A stretch of DNA of 64,000 bases from the NCBI GenBank assembly GCA_007258455.2, contig VDFB02321283.1:1-64000 (forward strand). The letters run 5' to 3'. A program made the position numbers and the translations under genes. Positions 11,856-22,064 of the stretch are shown here, one piece after another (positions within the stretch are counted from its first letter, which is position 1; every line of letters starts with the position of its first letter). This stretch comes from Sequoia sempervirens (lineage: Eukaryota; Streptophyta; Pinopsida; Cupressales; Cupressaceae). The notes below the pieces were generated by a model. It did no database searches and was not told where the DNA came from. It worked only from the letters and a program-made list of their open reading frames with translations.

Positions 11856-12844
11856 TGATCAGGCTCCACACCAAACAAAAACAACATTAAAATAATTTTG
11901 AAATGTAATGTTAAAATAGAAGCGAGCAATTTCACAACACATTTGACTCATCCCTTTCCATTCCTCATGTTGTATTCCCTTCAAGGATTTCCTTCCACAT
12001 GGCTAGTTCCTTCAACATGATTAGTTCTTGTAGAAAACCAATCAAATTATGTCATTATCTCAATGATTTGGGATTTTGGAAGCATTCTTTCATCCTTTAA
12101 AAACATACTAAATATTCTTTATTTTCATAATAATTAATGGAAAAGGGACTTAGGAAATAGGGAAAAAAGGTAATAGAATGAAACAAAAAGGGCATAAGAA
12201 TTAGACATATTTTGTATGCATCAATTTTCATGTAAAAAGAACTAACTCTAGTTCTATTTTTAGAATTGAACCTGTACCTTATGCTTTAAATTTTAAAACT
12301 TATTTCATTTAATTTTATATTCTTTTTTCTTTTAATAATAATCTATTTACAATTCATTTATATATTTTTTTTTTTTAAAAACAAATTGACTAATACATGA
12401 TAGCCATAATGCATAATTATTAATTAGATCGTAACATACAAAAGAAACCACCCAAAAGCAACAATGTAACTAGGATAATATTCTGAAATAATATCATACA
12501 CAATGCAACTATGTGTGTGTGTGCACGCATTGGCTTTTCATCATACTAATCATTTATCAAGTGGCTAGGATACTTCTACCTCAACCACGTTCTTTCCTTC
12601 AACAAGTACCTAAACTCATTTGCACTTAGATTTCTATTAGTAGGTTAGTCCTTAAAGCCATAGCCAAAGCACATACAAGAAATTAAACTCATAATCATAA
12701 ACTTGATAATTATTTTAATTTCATTTATTTGCATTAAGATTAACCATAAAATTCTACCAATCATGTACATGTAAATACTACATAATCAAATAATCATAAG
12801 GTAATCAACCAATAGTCTAAACTAATTTGTTTAATAATCATTAC
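11856..12844. other. AT-rich intergenic DNA, no gene recognised
   Basis: The first 20-30 bases continue the internal sequence next to the Copia LTR. The rest is low-complexity AT-rich DNA with A and T runs and a short TG repeat near 12510. I see no coding or structured feature. Confidence 0.5.
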
Positions 12845-13116
12845 GGTTCCTGCTATTTCCTTCAGTTTCACCTCAATTTTCATCCCTCTTAGGTGGTTGA
12901 GCATTGGATTTGACCTCTTCTACAGTTGATATTACATCATCATTCCCTTTGAGACCTACATTTTGTGGTTCCCTGGGCCTATTTGGACCACTACTTGCAG
13001 CATTGTTGAACACTCTCTGAAATTCATTCAAAGCTCTAAGAAATGTTTCATCATCCTCATGGTTCTAGTGCCAAGCATGCCCACACCTCACCTCCTCCCT
13101 TGTTGTTCCTTCGAAT
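12845..13116 (-). pseudogene. Unassigned minus-strand frame remnant, probably retroelement gag
   Basis: One minus-strand frame reads GTTREEVRCGHAWH, an in-frame TAG, then NHEDDETFLRALNEFQRVF, and stays open through a Pro/Asn/Lys-rich stretch to about 12850. The protein-like composition and the DETFLRALNEFQRVF block suggest a gag N-terminal region. I cannot assign the family. It abuts the left edge of the L1 copy at 13117. Confidence 0.35.
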
Positions 13117-13980
13117 GATAGGTTCCTTTTGGAGGTAGGGCTCAATGATAATGGATGCAAGGAAGGTAAGTTCCCCTTTGAAAACCCTAAGGATTTGCAT
13201 ATTTCACCTAATTCTAAAATGAAAGAAGTAATCAATAAGGAAAGATCTAGGTTAAAGGACTCTACCATTTTCTTAGTGGTGGTGGGTACAAAAAAGGTTC
13301 CTACGAGAAAAATTCTAGATTCCTGGTTCTCACAAGTCTAGGCTAATAAGTTTGGCATTCATTCAATTTTTTGTAGGATGATAAATCATGGCTTGTTTGT
13401 CTTCTTTTGGGGAATAGTGTCATGCAACAAAAGACTCTTGGAAAACCCTATTAGAACATATGGGTGTGCACATTCCATGCCCTAGTGTGGTCCCCCATGA
13501 CCATTGTTGGAGAGATTCTTGCTCTATCATGCCCTAGGTGGGTGGCCGTGAAGAAGCTCCCTTTCAGATTTTTGAAAATCATCTTGCAGATTTTGGCTCT
13601 AATAGGTAGAGTTGTTCGGATAGATGAAGCCAAAGTATCCCTCCCACATTTGGATGCACATGTGCCATCATGTTGCTAGTTCTTGGGGTAGAAATCCCCA
13701 AAAAAATTGTAATCAATGAAGATAGTTTCCATTTTATTTTCCTACAAGAAATCTTGGGTGGTGTCAATCTTTGCTACATGTGACATAAACAAGGGAATAT
13801 CAGGAAAAAATTATGGAAACAATCAAAAAAAGAAATTAAAAAAGGCATCTTGAGGGCATTGTCAACTAAAAATCATAATAAAAGCCTAGTGTGGTCACTT
13901 TTATCCCTGAAACTGGGAATGAGGAAGGAAACCCTATGATCCTAGTTGTCCCTCAAGGAATTTGAGAAAAAAATGGATCT
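13117..13980 (+). pseudogene. L1-type LINE ORF1 remnant, copy A (DUF4283-like)
   Basis: The plus strand encodes, across frames, the plant L1 ORF1 pattern: a nucleic-acid-binding DUF4283-like block with CPRWVAVKKLPFRFLK and GRVVRIDEAKVSLPHLDA (13464-13679), followed by a zinc knuckle position at 13772-13813. There the knuckle reads C-Y-M-stop and its His and last Cys are replaced, so it is dead. ORF1 proteins bind LINE RNA. The same block recurs about 1,275 bp downstream, so ORF1 is present twice. Several stops and frameshifts interrupt it. Confidence 0.75.
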
Positions 13981-14391
13981 AATTTTTTAGGAGTGGCATG
14001 CACTGGGAAGTGTACAAGGAGGTGATTTCCTCCAAGTTAGCATGTGGGGGAGGTTGTGCCCTCCCCCACAGAGGTTTGTTTCTCCATGGGTGACCTTGTA
14101 CCTTTGTATTTACTCATTCTAATTGTTTGCAAATATTCCCTTGAAGTTAGTGGTCTTCTCTAGTGTATATTGTTTCCTCTACATGTGTGCATTCATTGCC
14201 CTACTTCATTTTTGTACTTCATGGAGTTCATAGTGTGTTCTTGATTCATCTAAATATTAATGGAGGGGGTATGGACCCCCCGACCCCCAAGCAATTTTGG
14301 TTGATAATTCTTAAAATCTTGAAGCCCAAGGTAATTTGGATAAATCATTCAAGGAGGATCTTGTGGACAAAGTTGTTGATATTCTTGGTAG

Positions 14392-16200
14392 TGCTAGGTT
14401 CCTCATGGAGGTAAGGCTCAGTGATAATGGACACAAGGTAAGTTGATCTCTAAAAACCCTAAGGATTTGCATATTTCTCCTAATTTTGAAGTGAAAGAAG
14501 TAATCAATAATGAAAGATCTAGGTTAAATGACTCCACCATTTTCTTAGCGGTATGGATACAAAAATTGCCCCTACTAGAAAATTTATGGATGTGTGGTTC
14601 CCAAAATTTTAGGCTAATAATTTTTTCATTCATTTGAGTGTTGTTAGGATGATACAATGTGGCTTGTTTGTCATTTTTTTGAGGAATAAAACCATGTAGG
14701 AAAAGACTCTTGTAAAATCCTATTGGAACATAGGGGGTGCACGTTCCATGCCTTAACATCATCCCCTGCAACCATTGCTAAAGAGATTATTTCTATGTCA
14801 TGCCCTAAGTGGATGGTTGTGAAGAACCTCTCTCCTAAATTTTGGAAAATCATCTAGCAGATTCTAGCTCTAATAGGCACAGAGTTATATGGATAGATGA
14901 AGCCAAAGCATCCTTCCTGCATTTGGATGCTCCTACCCTCACGTTGCTAGTTCCTAGAGTAGAAATCTCTGAAAAATATCATAATCAATGAAGAAGGTTT
15001 CCATTTTATTTTCCTACTAGAAATCTTGGGTGGCATCAACTCTTGCTACCTGTATCGTAAAGACAGGCATATCAAGAAAAAATGTTGATAATATAAAAAA
15101 TTAAGTTAGAAAAGGCATCTCGAGGCCATTGTCGACTAAAAATCCTAATAAAACTCGTAATGTGGTTGATTTCATCCCTTAGACTAGGAATGAGGAAGGA
15201 AACCCCCATGATGCTAGTTGTTCCTCGAGCTCAAAGGAGAATTAATCCTCAGTTGAGAAGGAGTGCATTCCCTCTCCGGTGAAGGATTTAGTTTGTGATG
15301 AGGGGCATCTTATGGCGGAGAACAAATCTTCACTCAAGCTCCATGTAATAACCCCTTCGAGATTATCTTACAAAATTCTTTTAGCATTCTTTCTCTAGAG
15401 GGTGGTCAAGGAGAATTCAAACTTTGGAAAAGTCTCAAGTCCTCATATTGAGGTGGTTTCTTCATTGCCCCCCCACCCCAAGTATTACTAGTAATATTGT
15501 GTTAATAGATAAGCTAAATGTTGAATAGATTGCAATGAAAAAAGTAAAACAAAGAATTGAATAAAATTTATTAAATAGATATGTTGATAATAGTTCCTCC
15601 AAGGTTTCCTAGTGTAAATTTAATAGGATGTCTAACCAATTTTGGTTTGAAGAAAATAAGAAAGTTAAGGAGAAGATTTATGTTATTAATTTGGCTTGAA
15701 GCAATGGGGATTCCTACTTGGAGATGATTTTGGTTTCTAAAAGAGAAAATGATTTTGTGGATGTTGCTAGCTCTCATGCATCAAGCATCTAGTTGAATAG
15801 TCTTAAGACTAACAAGTGCATTGAAGGGTAAATCCCCTCTCCAGTTCTAGGGGAGTCATGGATGGGTGAATATTTACCAAGAGATCCAAAAATAAGATCC
15901 TCCAGTGAGGTGAGATCCTCCTCACCAATTGAGGAGTCCATGAATACCCCCAACCAAACTAGTAGTCCCAATCTTGACCATAATTTTGAAACAAATAAAA
16001 TGCTCCACCCTCTTAGTTTAAAGTATATCTCCTCCTCTACCAAGGTTACCATTATCCAAGTGAAGTGTAAGGTGGAAATTAAAGAAAAATCCCTTAGCAT
16101 GAAAGGACATAAGAAATATAAGAAAAAATTGAATAATAAAGAGGAACAAGTTGAGGCCATAGGGTGTAGTGAGAATAAGTATATCATTGATGGGTAGCTT
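14392..16200 (+). pseudogene. L1-type LINE ORF1 remnant, copy B
   Basis: The block starting with a conserved TTCCTCATGGAGGTAAGGCT region matches copy A at 13117 and runs through the DUF4283-like part to a zinc knuckle at 15044-15085. The knuckle reads C-Y-L-Y-RKDR-H-IKKK-C, with Tyr replacing the second Cys. Beyond the end of copy A's homology (about 15225) it continues into the polar ORF1 C-terminus (15862-16197), then a GRPRK motif just after a stop (about 16225-16245), which resembles an AT-hook. It lies directly upstream of ORF2. Confidence 0.75.
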
Positions 16201-16313
16201 GTCTAAACTCCAAAGCCACAAGTTGGACCAGGAAGGCCAAGGAAATATGGTAACTCCCTATTAGTCAACAAGGTTGTGTTTCTCTCCAAAAAAAAAGGAA
16301 AAAGACTATCATT

Positions 16314-17343
16314 ATGATTCATAAACACACTACAAAGAGGCTAGAGATTGAGGAAAAACTTCCAAAATATTTTGAGAAGTTTAGGTGCAAACAAGATGAC
16401 ACTCCTATGACTAGTGAAAATGCTCTCCTTAACAAAATCTCATGGAATGTTAGGGGACTAGAGTTTCCTAACATAAAATATATTATAAGAAGGTTTTTTA
16501 ACCTTGAGAAAAGCAAGGATTTTGTGTTTCTTCAAGAAACAAAAGTCACTAGTTTTACTTTAGAAAAAAACTAAAATTCATGTAGAATAGATTTGATTTT
16601 TTTACCACATTGCATTATAAATAGAGTGGGGTTTCTATTGTGCTAATTTCCAATCAGTGGGCACACCATGTTATTTGTAGCAACATCTCCCCCTGCAACA
16701 GGGTTGAGTGAGACACTCTAGAGAAAGATGGGGTTACCTTTGGGGTGTGCTCTATATATGCCCCCAATGATCATAGGGATAATATTGTGCTCTAGCAATG
16801 GATAACCAATCTCTCAAATGTCCCCTAGGTGTTAGGTAGAGACTTCAACATGGTGGAACATCTAGAGGATAAATGGAGTGAGATTGACATGTCTTGGAAA
16901 GGAATTTTTGGCAAAGGCTAAAAAATAAACTCAAACTAATTGACTCTATAGAAGGGAACAAAAGGAATGAAAAGGGATCTAGTATACTTGGTGTAATGCC
17001 CAGAAAAGGGGCAACAAGATATACTACAAAATGGATAGGATATATACAAATAGGGAATTCTTCAATTTCATTCCAAATGAGGATTGTATCACAATTTGTG
17101 TATACCCATACACTCCCTCTAACCATCACCCTATCAAGGAAAAACTCATAACCTACTAAGGAATATCAAAGGAAAGCACTAAAAAGACAAGATTTATCCT
17201 TAACACCCATGTATTGGAAGATAGGGATTACAACTTAGAGGTCATCTCCTCCCTTAGGGAAATTAATAAATGGATGTTAAAGGATGTAACTATCATTGAG
17301 AGATGGAACAAAAATGTGGAAGGGTGGAGGAAACTGTATACAC
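16314..17343 (+). pseudogene. L1-type LINE ORF2, endonuclease part only
   Basis: The apurinic-like endonuclease (EEP family) that nicks target DNA for LINE insertion is recognisable. KISWNVRGL at residues 41-49 and FLQETK at 72-77 of the first frame are its N-terminal motifs. LGRDFNMVE (16829-16861) is the GDFN motif, and SNHHPI (17118-17135) is the SDHHPI motif with the catalytic Asp changed to Asn. Frames change at least twice. The sequence then continues with an ERWNKNVEGWRKL segment and stops near 17343, before any reverse transcriptase, where an LTR begins. The missing part is probably deleted or displaced by that insertion. Confidence 0.85.
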
Positions 17344-17357
17344 CTAAAAAATATTCA

Positions 17358-18495
17358 TGATAATCTAATTAATTAAATACGATTTATTTGATTAATTAAC
17401 CCTTCTATTTTCATCTACTTATAAATAAATAGAAATATTTATTTATATAGTTCACATTTAATTCTTCTATCTTTATCATATTATTTCATCTTAATTAAAT
17501 AAAAAAATCACATACTTTTTTTTATTTAATTATTATTATCAAATTTTCTATAATTATATATTTATTCTATCTTAATCACATCATTCTATTTTAATTAAAT
17601 AAACAAGTTTCATACTTTGTTTTATTTAATTGCCACATTTCTTCCATGTTTATTTAATAAACAAATTTCTATAGTTTGTTTTATTAAATTAAATATCCTC
17701 TTTTGCTAATTTGAATAAATCCAAAATATTCAAATAAAAGCACATTTCTATAGCTATTTCCTCTTTTCACTCATCATATCCACCAACAAAATTAGATATT
17801 TTATATCTAATTAATTCAACTCAGCCTTCACGGACAAATTTGGAGACAAATTACATGAAAACTTTTTCATCTTGTTCCATTGATCATTCCTATCCTCTGG
17901 CTGAATGTTTTTGTGGGGAGGAACAAATCTCCATAATCTTCTCAGGCTTCTTCATCTTTCACCATTAATTCTTTCAAATCAAATCTATACCTTTGCCTTG
18001 CTACCACATCACAAATATGCTACTGAGAATCTATAAATACAACTTCTTTCTACAGGAAATAGATCCCAAATTTGTGCAATATTACTTTGTAGAAATAGTA
18101 TTATAGCAATTGATCAATTAAGCAATAGTAATTAGCAATCATAGAGCAATCATAATCATGGCTTTTCATTTAGCTACATCTTAGTTTACAGTAGTTTGTT
18201 TTATCATTTTCATGTCATTATCAGCTACAGTATCATCATCATATCATTTAGCAATCATTACATAGGATTGTTTCCTGCATTTAACAACATCTCATCCTCT
18301 AGATTGTCATTTTAACAATCACAATGCTTACACAATCTGAGAGCCACAGTGATTTAATAAATCTTTGGAGATAGAGAGCAATAGGATGCTTTTAAGAGAT
18401 TTCATACTTTAATTAGATTAATTATTGTTTAAATATCTTGATATAATTTCTTATTAGGTGTGTTTGTTATTCATTACACATATTTTACTCACACA
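17358..18495 (+). repeat. Gypsy LTR (left)
   Basis: Begins TGATAATCTAATTAATTAAA directly after LINE sequence and ends ACTCACACA before a primer-binding-like site. A TATA box (TATAAATA, 18032-18039) sits about 460 bp before the end, a normal place for U3/R. The AT-rich start with TTAATTAA blocks is common in plant Gypsy LTRs. The partner LTR is not in the window, so the exact edges are inferred. Confidence 0.6.
18032..18039 (+). promoter_or_regulatory. Putative TATA box of the Gypsy LTR
   Basis: TATAAATA in the context CTATAAATACAACTTC, upstream of the primer site and in the same direction as gag. Confidence 0.45.
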
Positions 18496-18499
18496 TAAA

Positions 18500-18519
18500 T
18501 TGGTACCCACCATCGGGCC
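18500..18519 (+). other. Gypsy primer-binding-like site
   Basis: TTGGTACCCACCATCGGGCC resembles the common plant Gypsy junction TTGGCGCCCACCGTGGGGC, with a few substitutions that fit decay. It lies four bases after the LTR end. Confidence 0.55.
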
Positions 18520-18559
18520 TGAAAACCCCATTTTTAACATCTTTTTCTAAAAAGTATGC

Positions 18560-18850
18560 TCGCAGGTTTTTGATGTGTTTTGTTTTAGCATGATCGAGAC
18601 TTTTTACGACACATACGACATATATTTTAGTGCATCCAAGCACTGTTACGGCACATCCAATAGATATTTCAGTGCATACAACCACTGTTACAACACATCC
18701 AGTATTCTATTTCACTAATCAGGGGGTTTTCTTTCAGCGCATTGACCTTTTCTTTTATCACATTCATCAATTTCTATAGTGCATAGAATTGTTACTTAAG
18801 CACATTCAAATACTGTTTTAGCACATCTAATGACTGTTATGGCGCATCTA
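18560..18850 (+). repeat. Degenerate minisatellite in the Gypsy leader, array 1
   Basis: Repeated units of roughly 20-25 bp share a core like TTAGCGCATCTAACTACTG, diverged and irregularly spaced. The same core returns at 19950-20290. It is untranslated in either reading direction as far as I can see. Confidence 0.65.
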
Positions 18851-19931
18851 ACTATTTTTATAGAATTTTAAAAATTCCCAGAATTAATCCTTGTTTTCCT
18901 TCCTACATGCAAAATACGTTGGTCAAAGACAGTTGTTGAAAACACTTATGCCGGTCAAAGAAAAAATATCACAAATTACTAATGGTGTTTGCAGGGATTT
19001 GATTTTATTATCACTTTTCCTTTGGTTAAGATAGTGCATCTAGCTTAATTAAAAGAAATAGTTTGAACCCCATGTCCACTTTGTTTCAAAAGCAATAGGC
19101 TTATGCTCTCCCCTTAACTGGGTGATAAGAATGCTAGACTTTCTATCCTTCTTTATTAACACCTTTAGAAGGCCTGGCATAGTGGGAAAAAGTACTCACC
19201 CTATGGGAATAACCTAAGTGGGAACAACCAAAGCTAGGTTTTCCAACCCACTCTAATCAAAAGTGAATTTGGGGGAACCCACAATTCAACGGCAGTGTGC
19301 ATGATAACCATCCCTAAAATATTTGTTATAAATATTGGGATGTCTCTTGAGGGAGTTTATCAATTGCCATGTTGAATGGATATCCCTTCCATGAACTTGA
19401 GTGTAGAATCCAACTGTGTCAGTTTTTGAACACTTTTTATATCATGGTGCAAGGGGAGGGAAGAATCTGCCCCCAAGGCACTCACCATATAACTATTAGA
19501 GACCCTGGCCAAAAGTGGAGGACTAGACTTTGGTTAAGACTTGGGAAAGGAAAAAACATGGACGCCCTCTAGGGGGTGACAAGGTTGTGTGAGCTAACAT
19601 AGTTGTAAGTTGTGGACTGTGATATTCAATGTGACCTACTTGATAATTAGAAAAAGTGTTTGAACTGTCTTTATTTGTGTTAAACCCATGGAAATTGAAA
19701 GAATCGGACTTGATTCTAGAATACACACTCTTTGTTTAATACACAGTGTTAGAAATAATGTTTACAAACTTGTTGTTGTGTGTGTAAAATCATTTCCAAA
19801 GGTATCATCCAATTAGATCATCAAATTCAAAGATTTACAAGAAAAACACCCCTCCACAATCTTCATTGGTTAGAAAATTACACTTTGGAAATCAATCTTT
19901 TTACTGAGAAAAAGTAGAACAAAGGGACAGA

Positions 19932-20324
19932 ATGGTGACCACTTCCAGATTAGCACAACCAACCTCTATTTTAGCGCATCTACCTAGTCTATTAGCGCAT
20001 CTTCCATATTTAAACAATGCATTTAAACTCTGTTTTAGAGCATCTGCCTATTTTATAGCGCATCTACCCAGTCTGTCAGCACATTTACCTAGAATTTTAG
20101 CACAACCAACCTCTGTTTCAATGCATGCACCTAGTTTTTCAATGCATTCAATCAGTTTATCATCACATTCATACCCTATTATAGCGCATCTGAACTTTGT
20201 TATAGCGCATCTGAAGTCTATTATAGGGCATCTGAAGTCTGATATAGCACATTTGAGGTCTGTTATAGCACATCCACATAATAAAAAACTAGAGAGTTAT
20301 TTTCCCCATCAGTCAAACACTTAA
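19932..20324 (+). repeat. 21-bp minisatellite, array 2, open as a heptad-repeat frame
   Basis: From 19950 to about 20290 the unit is 21 bp, with consensus near TATAGCGCATCTGAAGTCTGT. Because 21 is divisible by three, the array is open for 130 codons and reads as about 16 heptads of the form [I/L]-A-H-L-x-S-[I/L/V]. Examples are LAHLPSL, IAHLKSI and IAHLRSV. Central units are diverged. No family is recognised. It sits in the leader between the primer site and gag, so translation is doubtful; the frame may survive simply because the unit has no stop. Confidence 0.75.
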
Positions 20325-20659
20325 CATCAGTATCCATATTTTTATTACAACATAAACATTTTATCAGTCAAACTAGTGTCTCAATACGTGCCAAAATAAC
20401 TAAACTTTTCAAGTGAAATTCTTCAAACTAAACCAAGATCTAACATTCTAAAGTGCCTAAAAATCACCAAACATAAATCCGATTGTTAAGCTAAGTTTCA
20501 TCATCAGGATTTGTCATCCTACAATCACAAAACAAAGTAAAATAATCAGATTTTAACTTAGTATCAACAATAGAATTTATCATTCTATTTGACTTAATTA
20601 ATATCCTTGGCACTCATCCAAATAAAAGATCAAAGTCTAGTGAAAATAACAACACTTGT

Positions 20660-21535
20660 ATGCCAATTTTGACAAGATTACAAAGGCAGAAACTTAGAGA
20701 GAAAGAAATTGAAACACTAAATACCATGGATAAAGAAAAACCCTTTCACAGATTCCACCAAAATGACAGTAATGAAATAACTAAAGAGGATATCCAAACA
20801 ACACAACAAGATCCTAACTTCGATAAATTTATGGAAAAAGTTTTGGAACAAGATAGAGAAAAATACCTTTTGATGCTAGCTGAACTGGGTGCAAAACTTC
20901 CAAAGTACTTTGATGTTAATCGACTAAAAGAAGCACCTGTAAGAGTTGGAATTGAACCACAAAACACAAATCAAGTGGTTTCCCTAACACATCAAATGTA
21001 AAATTTACAAAAACTTCAGGATATGCAAAAAGGGACCACAAAAAGATATTTGTTACAAGAAATTTTTCCCTATCCTTTCGATCCAAGTGTGGACATGATA
21101 CCATTTCCTAGACATTGTGAATTCCCAAAATACGACAAATACAATGGTAAAATTGACCCAATAGATCATGTGAGGGAATTTAGAACCATGAGTTTAGAAT
21201 TTGCACAAGAGGAAACTTATTTGATGAGGTTGTTTCCAAGAAGTTTAGGAGGTCAATGTATGGGATGGTTCTCTAAACTACTACTAGGAATTCGATCTTT
21301 TGAAGAACTAGTCAACAAGTTTATCTCACAATATTCCTATAAAATTTAACATGAGATAACAATAAAGGATCTTTACAATACAAAACAAAATAAATGTGAA
21401 ACATTCCTCTCATTTCTACAACGATGGTGAAGGTTTTTTCCTAGGTATCCTCATTCCATATTTGAAGAGGAAAAGATGGAACTTTTCATTAACAACCTAA
21501 CTGATGAGATGAGCTATAGGCTTTAACTACAATGC
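20660..21535 (+). pseudogene. Ty3/Gypsy gag remnant
   Basis: A single frame starts with MPILTRLQRQKLREKEI and, after a TAA at 20999-21001, continues through the retrotransposon-gag core. Recognisable pieces are FPKYDKYNGKIDPIDHVREF, then LMRLFPRSLGGQCMGWFSKL and SFEELVNKFISQYS. Another TAA ends the longer piece at 21349; the same frame then carries gag-like sequence to about 21535 (ELFINNLTDEMSYRL). The product would be the capsid of virus-like particles. At least three stops are present and the C-terminus with the zinc knuckle is missing. Confidence 0.85.
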
Positions 21536-21673
21536 CCCCCTACATGGTAGGGAGGGAGGTTCTAGTACAAACTTTTTTTGATCCTCTTTTGGATTGAATA
21601 TGATATCCTTCATTCTTAGTAATGTGATATGTATCTGAGGATTTTCACTAGGAAAAGATAAGGTATGGAGGAA

Positions 21674-22064
21674 TGTTAGAATTGGCTATGGCTGCCAAGA
21701 TCTTGAGACCAAATGGAAATTACAAAGAGAGAATAAAATATGACAAGAATAAATTGTATCCTTATCAATATGATTCAATGATATGATTGTGAAGTACAAT
21801 GTAGTAGAAACCCCTTGGTTATATAGCCAAGGTGAGATACAAGATGTCATAGGATTATGACAAGTGTCTTAATCATATGACATGAGAAAAATAATCACAC
21901 TTACCTAAGTTCTTATGTGTTACAAGTCAAAAGATAAGATAACAACTAATGACAACTAACACCTTCTAGAAATATTCCTTCCTAGGACCTAAGTAAGCTT
22001 AACATGTGTAAATAAGTCCCCTAGTAATGAATTAACTAGGTACAAGACTTTATTTACACCAACA
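21674..22064 (-). repeat. 3' LTR of an older minus-strand LTR element
   Basis: The 391-bp block begins TGTTAGAATTGG and ends TACACCAACA, giving TGTT/AACA inverted termini. Immediately right, 22065-22075 reads on the minus strand as ATAAGGTGGGG, a good polypurine tract. This fixes the orientation as minus, with the interior to the right. The interior includes the gag remnant split by Copia 2, so I infer that they are one element. Its 5' LTR was not found. Confidence 0.7.

Larger units (their letters stand above)
17358..21535 (+). mobile_element. Partial Ty3/Gypsy element: LTR, leader, gag
   Basis: Order on the plus strand: LTR (17358-18495), primer-site-like sequence (18500-18519), about 2.1 kb of leader with two minisatellite arrays, then gag (20660-21535). 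No protease or pol follows; at about 21540 the sequence changes to unrelated DNA and another LTR begins at 21674. The element is therefore 3'-truncated. Its LTR start adjoins the broken L1 ORF2, so it probably inserted into the LINE. Confidence 0.75.
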
